A stretch of 64,000 nt of DNA from the NCBI GenBank assembly GCA_032871835.1, contig CM065299.1:41552706-41616705 (forward strand), in the 5' to 3' direction. A model generated the notes under the pieces. The model made no database searches. It saw only the letters and a list, made by a program, of their open reading frames with translations, and was not told the DNA's origin. Both the position numbers and the translations under genes were made by a program. Positions 48,196 through 58,681 of this stretch are shown here, piece after piece. Every line of letters starts with the position of its first letter. The stretch's first letter is position 1. Source of the DNA: Dipteronia dyeriana. Lineage: Eukaryota; Streptophyta; Magnoliopsida; Sapindales; Sapindaceae.

Positions 48196-51100
48196 CTAGG
48201 CTATTAATTTTTCTCTTTTGCTCAGGACATTTGTTAGCATAATGGCTACTTTTGCCACAATTAAAACATTTATTATCATTCCTCTTTTTGTGTATTCTAA
48301 TTGTTTTGCTAAATTTTTTCTCCTAGCAATTTCTCTTGATTTCTTATTTGGAGACCAAATAGTATCTCCTTCTTTATTAGCCTTATAATCTCTGTTAATA
48401 CGATAGGGATATTTTTTAGAAAGACTTTTATATTTCTTTTTCTTTTTATGAGAAGGTAATCGGTCAAATCCAAACTGTTCACACCAAGAACCGAGTTCTT
48501 TCCTGGTGGTTAATTTTTGTTTTTTAAGCTGGCTTTTAAGTCTGAGATCATTACAAAGTTGCATAGCGACTACATTAATAGATGCTATGATTTCTCCATA
48601 GGTCCATGTGTCTAAGTCTAATTGGGACCAATCAGACCATCCCATCTGTCTAACCATTTCATCTCTAACTTTTGTGGAAAATAATTTTGGAAGTCCAGAT
48701 ATAAATTTTTCCTTCCAATAGGCATTAGAATTATCAGGTCTTTGAAAAACTCTTATTAGAAATATGTCTTTATACCATTTAAAGTCATTTAGTTTTTTAC
48801 ATTTTAAATTCTGTATTTTGGAAAATTCTTTTCCTTGATTAATGTTAGGGTTTCCAACAAAATGCATAAGTATGGTGTAACATAAGACATCAATACCATC
48901 AGGTTCAGAGGTAGAGGTAGTGGTAGTGGTCTGAGTTTGGGTAGATGTTGATTCTAAATTTATGGGATAATTTGAGGTAACAGTTTTAGTATGGCCAATA
49001 ATAGAAGTCTTAGCTAATTGGCTTAGGGTGTGTGTCCACCATCCAAATAATTGTCCCTCAAAACCAGTGGTTAATGAGGTAACCGCATCAGAATGCGACA
49101 TGTTTTGTTTCTTTATATAAATATATCCTATGGTGTGCATTTGTCTCAAAACTGTGATAATTTGATATTCTGATAATCCATCTATATTAAATTGATAGCA
49201 TGCATTCCTAGTATAAGCCCTATATGGGACCATTTCCTCATATTGAAGGTCTGGAGGAGTAGGTCTAGGATAATAAGGTTTGGTATTTTGGAAATACTTG
49301 GTTTTGTTGTAACTGTCAGTTTTCTCATTTGTGGTGATTTTTTGTATGAATTGTTTAAAGTCAATATTTTCTTCTTCTTCATCCGAAGAATCAGAAGGAA
49401 TCTTTTTATCAATAGTTTGAATATTGGCATGTGGGATTCTACTTAATCTTTCTTCTAGTATCCTTAGAAGTTCTATTTCATCAATTAAATTGTCAAAGCA
49501 CTTTTCAATACCAGTATGGTCAGGAAATAGGATAGGTTCAGATTTTAAAACTATGTATTTACCTTTACCTTTGTTTTTATTGGAGGAAGAAGGTAAATCA
49601 TAAGGAACATATACTTGGGGAGGAGTTTCTTCTCTAACAGGTGAACTGTTTGTTTGAGTCAAATTAAGATCAATTTTTTCTAACTGTTCTCCTATGGAAT
49701 TAAGAAAGAAGTTGGTATAATTTCCTTGTCTCATGACCATACCAATTTGGTGTGAAGAGGATGTCACGGATTGGGACATTGGTTCATCAAATATAATAAA
49801 GGGGGTGCATTTAGCAAGATTGTTTTCGTTTGGTCGATCTTCATTAGCCATTTCAATTTCAAAATCCCTGGGAGGAGGATGAACTTGTTTTTCTATTCCC
49901 TTTTTAGTCTTATAATTCCTAAGATTTGATTTGTTAATAACAGAGCAAGTTTGTTCATAATTTTTCCTATGAATATACCAGTCAAAAAAGGAAATGTTTA
50001 GATCGAATTCTTCAATGGTGTTAATCCATCTTTCACGGAACTGTTTTCTTTTATTAATAGAATAATTTTTCTCGTATTTTTCTCTCAAGGTTTGGTTATG
50101 AGTAAAATAATAATCGACAATAAGGAAATCATATTTGTCTTTACTGATGACATTAATGGTCTTTATGGGTGGTTCAGGTTCCAATATTTCGGTTAAGACT
50201 TGTGAAGGGGTTGGTGAAGTTTGTTGTTCTTGGTCATATGAGTGGATTGGCTGGGCCACCTGCTCCGGGGTTTTTAAAACATGTGTGGGAGGTTTGGGCC
50301 TTCTTCTTCTTCTAGGTATTAAATTAACTTGTTCACTAGATTCATCATCAGGAATATAATTTGGTGTGGAAAACATTGGTTGTTTATCAATTCTTCTGGG
50401 AGTTAGGCTAGGGATTTGTCTGGCAATATTTCTCCTAGATGAACTAGAAAGAGAATTTCTAGCTGATTGAAAATCACCTAAGGATCTGGAATGGTCACTA
50501 TCAGTTTCTTTGAATGATAAACTTCTTCTAAATGATATTCTTAATGTTCCATCTTGTTCAGTTACACAATCGTGTAGGTTTCTCATAGGTGGTTTATAAG
50601 ATGGTTGGTCAACTTTTTCTTTGACCCAATCGTCTGGAAATTTAATATTTTCCCATCTGACTGGTACAGGAACAAGGACATTAACAGATGGTGAAGCATT
50701 AAAACATATGGTCTGGCCAGCTGGCACGGAGGGTGGTATGTAACTGGGTATAAGTCCTGAGGTTAACACACGATAATGGACTCTATACACAAGTTTATAT
50801 GGGCTGGATTTTTCCAAAAATTTATAATTATGAGTTTGCATGTCAATGACTAGGCATTTTTCTTTATGTTCATCTGTGTTTAAAGCAATAGTGAAGTTGG
50901 GGTAAACTTGAAAATAAATTGGTCCATAAGTCAAAGATGTTTCTGCCATACCAAGAATTGATTCTTTATAATCAGTTATTCTTTTATCTCTCAAAACAAT
51001 TAAAAGGGAATTATTTAAACCAATTTTTGAAAGTGGTTTTACACCAACTTGGACACTGCCAATGTGTAAATCATTAAAACCAATTTTGTTATAATGCGTC

Positions 51101-51357
51101 AAACTGTTTTTATTTAAAAGATTGGTCGAAAAAGTATTATTTTGGAATTTAACATTTATTTCTTTAGTCTTCTGACCCAATAATGTTCTAAAATCCAATA
51201 GTTTCTTTTTATAAATACTATTTTGTTGTATGTTGGGCAACTGCCAATTGACTAAGTCTTTGTCATCCCAGTTTGTTTCAAAATTGGCCACAGATTGACC
51301 GGTGTTACTATTAACATCGTCGGGTTCTATCCCGGGTCTGGAACTACTTGCAGACAT
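48196..51357 (-). pseudogene. EPRV ORF1: movement protein and coat protein region
   Basis: An ATG at 51357 opens 1053 codons without a stop. Residues about 40-250 resemble the caulimovirid 30K-type movement protein (LRDKRITDY, TSGLIPSYIPPSVPAG), which in relatives opens plasmodesmata. A basic/Ser-rich linker follows (about 270-400), then a coat-protein-like part (about 680-1040; FWGWWTHTL-type block at GWWTHTLSQLA, and a Lys-rich KKKKKYKSLSKKYPY). A CX2CX4HX4C zinc-knuckle pattern sits at about 48275-48234 but in a neighbouring frame, so a frameshift lies just upstream of it. The long open frame implies a fairly recent insertion. Confidence 0.85.
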
Positions 51358-51516
51358 GATGAAGAAAATGAATAATCAGAAACCCTAGGTTTTAACTCAC
51401 AGCCTGGTCAAGCGGGCCAACAGCCTACAACACTCTAGCAAACGGCAAACACCCTTAGACCTACTGACTTTTGCACCTAAAGTTAAAAACTATAAGTCTT
51501 CCTCAACAAGCCTCAA

Positions 51517-51529
51517 GGCTCTGATACCA
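51517..51529 (-). promoter_or_regulatory. EPRV primer-binding site (initiator tRNA-Met)
   Basis: TGGTATCAGAGCC on the minus strand, 160 bp upstream of the ORF1 ATG; position 1 of a caulimovirid genome by convention. Confidence 0.93.
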
Positions 51530-51606
51530 AAACGGAACACGATGACATATAACAGAAACCACAAGATAAAATACAGGATACGGCCCTTCCAAAAATTAAC
51601 CATCCA

Positions 51607-51617
51607 ATATATATAGA
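51607..51617 (-). promoter_or_regulatory. TATA-like box upstream of the EPRV leader
   Basis: Minus strand CTATATATATT about 80 bp before the primer site, a plausible pregenomic RNA promoter. The TA-rich insertion site makes chance likely. Confidence 0.4.
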
Positions 51618-51640
51618 GGGAATACATATATTTTGTTTTT

Positions 51641-52229
51641 GACAAGTAGAGATTAATTATATTTTAATCTAACAATATTGATGCCATACACACTGAATTT
51701 GCACACATTGATCACAACTGTTTAACAGTAGTCATGCATGATGCATGATTTCAAGCAAAACTTCAAATCAAATATGGAGTCTTGGAAGAAAATTAAAAAA
51801 ACAACTCGAGACTCTAATTACAAGCAGTAGGGCCCATAATTAGTTGGGTCAACTAAGAATGGCAAGAAACATGTGTGTATGCCACGTGGCAGTGACGAAA
51901 TAACAAAATGAAGTGCTTCCTTCCGTACCCAGCAACCAATTCATAGTATTGGAGCACCAAATCTTGGAAAATCTCTCATTTTCCTCGATGACTGCTTTTT
52001 ACTTTAAGTTAATTGTCGTCGACTGGTCTACTTCTTGTTATTATTATTTTTTTTCTAGAAACTCTATGAAAATAAGAATTCTATCCATTAAAGTTTTTTC
52101 AAAGATGTATGGCTCCCCATTTATTCCTCAATTATATATATATAAAAAAAATTCAATTCAGTATATACTAACATAAATTCATTAGTACATTGGATGTGAA
52201 CAATTGGATTTACATATTTTAACTCAAAG
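51641..52229. other. Non-coding flank upstream of the EPRV
   Basis: No gene. A palindromic G-box (TGCCACGTGGCA, 51880-51891) is followed by TGACG at 51893-51897. Whether it belongs to the virus promoter or older flank cannot be told. Confidence 0.5.
51880..51897. promoter_or_regulatory. G-box palindrome with adjacent TGACG
   Basis: TGCCACGTGGCA is a 12-bp perfect palindrome containing CACGTG, a bZIP/bHLH binding core in plants. TGACG is an as-1/TGA-factor half-site. Activity is inference. Confidence 0.45.
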
Positions 52230-52319
52230 TTCATACTTGTCAAAACTTTTCCATAATCAATGAGTCACACGCAACACACTGATATAAGTTGTATCGGTAC
52301 GTATTGAAAAGAAAAATAC

Positions 52320-52345
<26 letters not shown>
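52230..52345 (-). repeat. Second copy of the element H LTR fragment
   Basis: Direct repeat of 44670-44775: shared CAAAACTT(C/T)TCCATAATCAATG, then ACTGATATAA and a TA tract. About 80% alike by eye. Together the two copies bracket the EPRV and its upstream flank. Confidence 0.7.
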
Positions 52346-52355
<10 letters not shown>

Positions 52356-52523
52356 GTGATGTTCATATGAGTGCATACTCTTGGATTTTATATGAGTGTA
52401 TTGAATGTGAGTCGTTAGATTCAAATACTTTGATTTAGTCTAAGTCAAAGTAATTAAATCCAATGACTTATGTTCAATTTACTCATATATTTACATAAGT
52501 GTGCATTCATGCGAACATCATTG
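52356..52523. mobile_element. Hairpin MITE, 168 bp
   Basis: The two halves are inverted repeats of about 83 bp: the left end GTGATGTTCATATGAGTGCA matches the reverse complement of the right end (AATGATGTTCGCATGAATGC), and pairing continues to the middle (CTTTGATTTAGTC). It is flanked by TATA on both sides, so a TA-type duplication is possible. No coding capacity. Superfamily not certain. Confidence 0.78.
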
Positions 52524-52673
52524 TATAGAGTGTGTGTATATATATATTTATGTTTAAAGTCTCAACAATTGAAAAAAAAAACTTTAATTTTATTTGTATA
52601 CCTTCATGTCTTGTATTTCAGATTGATCGGAGATGTAAACTTAAATTTTATATTTGTTTTGATTTTTATTGTA

Positions 52674-52854
52674 TAATACTCCATTAGAAATATTTATATT
52701 TAGTTTTCATTTCTTTAAACCAATTATATATTTTAGAATGGATATTTTAATTCATTTTTTGGATTATACACTAATAGAAATATTTGTATCTATCTTTGAT
52801 TTCTTTAAACCCATTATATATTTTAGAATGAATATTTTAATTCATTTTTGGATT
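52674..52854. repeat. Two tandem copies of a 90-bp unit
   Basis: 52674-52765 and 52766-52854 share TTAGAATG(G/A)ATATTTTAATTC and other blocks in the same order. Confidence 0.85.
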
Positions 52855-52859
52855 GAATA

Positions 52860-53440
52860 TTTTAACAGAGTCAAACCAGAGATTGAGATGATTGGATTCT
52901 AAATTTCGTATTCCCCTGTAATTTCGATTTTTATATTGGAAATTAGAAATTTAGGACCGGATAAAGTTAAGAAAGAAATGGGGTTTGAAGGTGGGTGTGG
53001 GGGTGCCTCTCCTGTCCCAATGGACCCCATACCCATACCTAATCCCCATTTTCATTCCATCACATGCCAACCAGTCACAACTATACATGATCGCGGTTCG
53101 GTTTCAGTTCTGAACCGGAACTCCTTTCCAAAAGATTTGGTTCTTTTTTAAAAAAAAATTATTACATACTAACTAAAAAAATCATTAGACATGTAATGAT
53201 GTGAAATTGTAAATGAAGTTTATTAGGTAAGCCGAAATTAAAAATGAAAATAAATGGATGGAAATAAATTTGAAATTTTTTCTTGGAAATAAATTTGAAA
53301 TTTTTTCTTGGAAATAAATTTGAAAAAAATTGTCATTGACGTCGATTTCTTGATGGTCAAGAAAGTCAACAGTGTTGGATTTTGTTATGACCAATTAAAA
53401 GAGAAAGAGAAAGAGAAAGAGGAAGAGAATGCAATTGATA
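52860..53440. other. Non-coding DNA between MITE region and element G
   Basis: Contains GAACC-type words at 53095-53150 like those at 8205-8385, a 25-bp tandem repeat from 53260 to 53326 (GGAAATAAATTTGAAATTTT unit, 2.7 copies) and a GAAAGA-rich stretch at 53398-53428. No gene. Confidence 0.6.
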
Positions 53441-54235
53441 TGTTAATGACACGAGTTTACGTGGTAAAACTCCGATGATCGGAGAAACGTTCACGGGTGG
53501 TTAAATGTCCAACCAAGCCAAATCCACTATTGAATAATCAGTTACACTACTCGATCTCTCTTTTTCTCTCTTACAGTGATTTCTTCTCTATTCTGTTTAT
53601 CGTCTTGCCTTTTTTTTTTGTTGGTATCTCTCTCCTTTATAGTAAGATTATGGGTCTATTTATACATGCATGGAACTCTAATCCGTGTTGTACAAGTAGA
53701 AGAAACTGTATTTAATTGAGACTGGTTGCTTGGTGAAGTCGTTTGTCTTCTTTCCAGTTTTTGAGATCTTATGGATCGAATATGAATCTTCATGGGATTC
53801 TAGTGGCACGGTCCGTTTAGGACTTATTTCCTTATCGGTGTGCAGTCTTCTAGAAGAATAGAGTTATTACTTAACTTGGACACGCTTCTTGTACTGTGTT
53901 TTAACCTTCTAGAAACCTTATAAACTCTTTCCTTCTTTGATACGGGGGATGAAATACAGATGTTTACGTACCGGAGTATGATTCTAGATTCTTTCTTGGG
54001 CTTATTCACGTATGTGGATCGAGTATCGAACATCTTTATTGGGGCTTCTTGTGTTGTCCCCAGTAGAACATAATCTGCCGAGTACCCGTATTCGAGCTTA
54101 CTCGGGTTTTTGCTCCTTAGTAATGTCATGGATAGGGTCTTCTAGATGCCAGCTGGGATGCTCATCTGGCAATCTCTTTAGGGGATTGTCTTACCTTTCA
54201 GTGGCGTGTACATCCAATAAAATATACATATGACA
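53441..54235 (-). repeat. 3' LTR of element G
   Basis: Starts TGTCATATG at 54235 after a polypurine tract. The low end at 53441 (CATTAACA on the minus strand) is a best guess. ACGAGTTTACGTGGTAAAAC near the end is a common LTR U5-type stretch. Confidence 0.65.
53656..53664 (-). promoter_or_regulatory. TATA box in the element G LTR
   Basis: Minus strand TATAAATAG, placed centrally in the LTR as expected for the U3/R boundary. Confidence 0.65.
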
Positions 54236-54247
54236 ATACCCCCTTAA
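54236..54247 (-). promoter_or_regulatory. Polypurine tract of element G
   Basis: Minus strand TTAAGGGGGTAT directly before TGTCATATG; it primes plus-strand DNA synthesis in active elements. Confidence 0.8.
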
Positions 54248-54802
54248 AATACTTTTATCGAGTATGATTAATTTTGGCGAAAGTATTTTAATCGCTTGGA
54301 ATTCCGACTAGCTTTTGTTTTACCATTCAGTAATGCCTCATTAAATAGGGATTATAATCCTTAAATCAATTCGCAACATTTATGACGTGTCTTAATGGCA
54401 ACCATGTATGTGCAATTTGTCTCTTCATGGGAGATCCCAATGATTGTGACGTTTTGAAATCTTGATGTCTTGATCTGTTCTTTCCATGACACGTGTTCTT
54501 TAATCGCTTGGTTACTCTGAAAGCATTTATGAGATAAGACCTGCTGATTATCTGATATGCCGCTTGCATCACTGAACGTTCCTTCTATCCTTTCAATTTT
54601 TCCCGTTTCTCGAAACCTTAGGGTTTCGCGTCTTTCAATCATTTGAATGGTTTATCTAAACTGAAGGGGGGTTATTTTTATCGTTCATTTTCACAGTAAA
54701 AGGCAAATGCCCAGGCTCTCTTCTTTCTCGCTGATTCGTCTTGGTTCTTCACCAAAGTTTTTTTTTTTAGTTTCTCTGTTTTTACTTTTATGGTCAGTTC
54801 TC

Positions 54803-57740
54803 ATGGATCCTATTGCACGCCACCGTCTTTTTGTTATGGATTTCGAAGCGCTTGAGCATGGAGACACTCAATTAGCTTCTTGTATTCGTAGATTATTGGG
54901 GGAATCACCTCCTAATCAGCCTTATTTTCTAAATGTTGATGTTTATAGGCTTTATCCTGATGTCCTTTTCAGTTCTAGCTCTGAATCTTCTTCCAGCTCT
55001 GAGTCTTTCATTTCTGATCATCACAGGGTTCCTCCTCGATCTAGGATGGGAAAGCATCGAAGCAATCGCTCAGTTCATAAACATGGTTCAAGCGACGTTT
55101 TGATTGGGTGGCAAGTAATTGATGAGAATAATGTTAAAGAAGAGCACAATGTCTCTCAAATTCTCTTCTCTTGATTATCCGAGTGTGTATGATACCGAAC
55201 CGAACATGATTAGGGAAGCAGAGATAAAGAAATATCATACTAGACTTGATATGGACGACACAATTTTGATTGTTCATGCTGGAAATAGGGCCGCATGGAA
55301 CCCATCTCCGGGCATGGTAGCAGTTTATGGATCTATGCTCTGCTACGGTGTGACTCTTCCTCTTCAGCCTTTCATTGTCTGGTTCCTTGCTGAGGCGGGG
55401 ATTGCTCCGGCCCAGTTAGCCTCGAACAGCTATAGGATCCTGAAGTGTATGTGGCATATGTAGAGCCAGATAAATTTGCCACCGCCCTCTCCTCATTAAA
55501 TTAGTCATTTTTATACTCTAAGGCAATTTGGTCAGACTGGGACTTACTTTCTCCTAACCAACCATCCAGATAGCTAGATTCTTGAAGGGACGAAGGTGAA
55601 TCGGGGAGTCAATATCTCATCGGACGTCAAGAATAAAGGTTTTGTATGGGTTTTCCTACCTCCAATAAGTACTGAAAAAATAGCTGGTTTTTTACCGAAG
55701 GAAACTGGGGACACAATATCGAGCTCTCAGCCGGGGAAAACCGAGAAGTATTAAAGGTTCCTCTTTTTTTTTTGCTCTCCTACTCGTTGGAACAAGTCGT
55801 GGCATGTCTTCACTGATACCGAGTTGAGTAACCTTGCTCGAGCGGCCATGCATACTCTGAAGAAGAAGATTAGGTCCTATCTTTTTGATGAGAAGAAGAT
55901 GATAGCTCTCAGTTTTTTTACTCAGATTTCAGCTTACCACAATCGTTGTAAGTGGGATTTTTCTCATTGCTTTTACTTTGTTGCTTTTCACTGTGCCTTT
56001 TCAACTCATTCTTTTTTTAATTCAGTTTATGATATGGATGTCTTCTATGATGTCCAAACCCGTCAAGTGAAAACAATTATTCAGGCGAGTCATAAAGAGA
56101 CTTCTCATCAAAACGAAGAAGGGATTGATTCGCCTGATGATGAATCGGATGAAGATTTCGAGGAGGCAGATGAGCAGGTTCCTAAATATATTCCCAAAGA
56201 GGTCGTTCAGACGACCGCGGGGGAATCAAGCTGTCCGAGTGGCCTTATGAGCCTTGGTAGTGACCAAAGGGTTTCTGAGGATGAAGGTAGGCAGAGAAGG
56301 TATCTTGGTGGTGTAACATCTGACGATCCAAGTTCGATAGGTGAAGGATGTAGAAACCCCTCTTATGAACAGGTTGGCCCTCTCCCTAATCTTTTCGAAT
56401 CTTTTAAAGATATCATGGAGGATCAGGTAGATTCTGCAGCTGACCTCGGCTTCTACCTTAATAGAGATGAGAAGAGGAAGGCAGTTGATTCTCCTGTTTG
56501 ACCTCTTCCAAAAATTCCCCGAGTGGTTTCATTCATCGAGCCGAGCGATGAAGATGCTGATATTAGAGATTCCCCAAGTGCTCAAGCAGAGACCTTTGCT
56601 AAGAGAGGAACCTCTAGAAAATTTGAACAGAGGAGATTCTTTGCCACCTGAGGTTAATGATGCAGAAATGGGATCCTCGGGAAACCCTATATGTCCCACC
56701 CCCCATGATATACTGAGAATGATGTCATCTAGTCAGGCTTTTATTGGTGATGACCATTGGAGTCGCTTCAGGAATGGTTCTCCTACGGAGCGTCTTCACA
56801 ACATTTTTGATAGTGCGACTTACGTAAGTCTTCTATCCTGAACTTCATCTTAATATACCTTGATTCAGATTTTTAACTTACTTCCCTGCAGGCGGTTGCT
56901 GAGTTTGCTGAGTTTGCTGAGTTTATTCTGTCGCAACAACATCAAGCTAATCGGATTAGGCGTCTTGAAGCTTAGTTAAAGGAGAGTGAGGATAACCGTG
57001 CTCGGATTAAGGCAACATGTCAAAAGGGGGCGAGTTCTGCCTAGGAGTTTATCGATCGTTGTTTGGCAAGACAGGTGGAGGCCCCGGAGAGGACCTCTCC
57101 TGCGGAAGTGAGAGATAAATCTTTGAAAGACTCTCTCTCCGTTGCCCAAGAGTCAAAGCTTCGGGACGAGCAAGAAGCTGAACAAGCAAAGTCTTCTTAT
57201 GAGCGTAAGAATGAAGATCTTGAGCCTCAGGCTTTGACAGTTGAATCCCTTTTGAAGGAAGCCAAGCTGGAACTTGAAGTACAAGAGGTTGATCATTTAA
57301 AAGGTCCCCAGCCTATGATGCCCTACTCCTTAGGGATTTCCAATGGGGGTTGGTCTCGGCTGGTGAATTCTTCGAGGTCAAGAATCGGGCAACTGGGAGC
57401 TATCAATCAAAAATCACATGGATCACTTGTTGGATGCTCTTCAGATTCAAATGAAGGAGTGGAGAGCCTATTGTCGTATCAAAGGAAAAGATCCCCATCC
57501 TATGCATCTGGAGGTCCCATCTGAGCATTCTCTTTCGACTTTTTATACCAGTTAAGAAACTGGTGTGGATAGGTCGGAGCCTGACGTTTGACCGGTCTCT
57601 GGAATGGATTATAGCGAATTGATGGATGATTCGGTCGATACAATCACCTGGCTTTCTAATGAAAATCTTCTACTTGAATACGAAATGGTACCTGATCCGA
57701 GCATCGACAAAGGCTCCAAATCCTCAGCCCCACCTTAGGC
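54803..57740 (+). pseudogene. Antisense accessory gene of element G, with introns (Transposase_28-like)
   Basis: ATG at 54803 (MDPIARHRLFVMDFEAL). A frameshift near 55120-55170 leads to a block with AAWNPSPGMVAVYGSMLCYG and PLQPFIVWFLAEAGIAPAQL, the signature of the 'putative gypsy type transposon' family. Later stops (55461 and after) break it. GT-AG introns are likely at 55948-56025 and 56824-56891. The exon between is acidic (ESDEDFEEADEQ). After a GCTGAGTTT triplicate (56896-56922) comes a Lys/Glu-rich coiled-coil part (57063-57300) and a short tail to about 57740. It runs opposite to element G's own genes. Role unknown. Confidence 0.75.
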
Positions 57741-57824
57741 ATATTTGTATAAATCTTCAGGATTAATAAAATTCCATATTTTGCTTGATTACTTTTTGTT
57801 GCGAATCCTGTTACGAATATTAAA

Positions 57825-58130
57825 ACGCCAAGTATCTTATTAACTTGTCAATATCGTTGTTCGAGCAACTCTTTTTAAACGCCAAGTATCTTATGACCTG
57901 GCTAAGGTCTTGGCATGAATAACTTGTTTGTAATCTTAAACACCAAGTATCTTATTAAACTGGCTAACACAATTTTAAGTGTCAAACCATCTTATTAAAC
58001 TGGCTAACACAATTTTCAGTGTCAAGTACCTTATTAAACTGGCTAATGCAATTTCAAGTGCCAAGTATCTTATTAACTGACTAATATTATTAACCGACTA
58101 ATATTATTAACCAAGTCATCTCGAAACAGG
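57825..58130 (-). repeat. Tandem repeats of about 39 bp in the 3' region of element G
   Basis: Six to seven imperfect units sharing CCAAGTATCTTATTAAACTG and GCTAACACAATTTTAAGTG; the clearest start near 57949, 57987, 58027 and 58061. Tandem arrays in this place are known for the Tat lineage, where they can seed satellite DNA. Confidence 0.88.
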
Positions 58131-58680
58131 CAAGTAGATTTGTACTTGTGTTTCATACTCGGTTGCTACCCAAACGTTACATCGAGGCTCACCACGATCA
58201 TACGTTCGAGTCCTTATGCAAATCACTGAGGGCATCTTCTAGTTTTGTCTGCGCAAGGGTTTACCAAATCGTTAAGCTATGAATTGCTTAACACAACTGT
58301 GCAACTCACCGGGATTTTCCCGACGGCACCCCGAGCCATTTTCTAGAATCTAGTGCAACGGATTTGACTTTTGGCTAAGGTCTTAGCTGACCTTGCTCAG
58401 TTGGCATGCTCTTTTGAGCTTCTCCGCCCATTCGGGATTTTTACCAAATTAATGGCCCCGAGCATTTTATTTCATGCAGTTTCATGTCATTATCATATGT
58501 TCTTATTATCATATGCTTAGATTTTTGGAATCCCGTGTCGGGCTTTATTAATAACTACAAAACTAACAATATGAAAATCTGAAAGGATTGCTAAAAATAA
58601 AAACAGATTTCAAGGGTAGAAGATCTTAAAATATTGGGCATTGCATGGTCGGGGTAAAATCCTTCCATCTAGTCGGGCAA
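58131..58680 (-). other. Element G non-coding between integrase and tandem repeats
   Basis: No ORF. Degraded integrase C-terminus may extend to about 58620. Confidence 0.5.
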
Positions 58681-58681
58681 T

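Larger units (their letters stand above)
44767..51640 (-). mobile_element. Endogenous pararetrovirus, florendovirus-like (Caulimoviridae)
   Basis: About 6.9 kb on the minus strand: TATA-like box, initiator tRNA-Met primer site, ORF1 with movement protein, coat protein, zinc knuckle, aspartic protease, RT and RNase H, then ORF2. There is no integrase and no LTR, which with a movement protein and this order identifies a caulimovirid. The large fused ORF1 followed by a smaller ORF2 fits Florendovirus; Petuvirus-like is the alternative. Both ends are in TA-rich tracts, as reported for florendovirus insertions. Frameshifts and stops break every replicative region, so this is an inactive fossil. 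Exact ends are uncertain. Confidence 0.85.
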
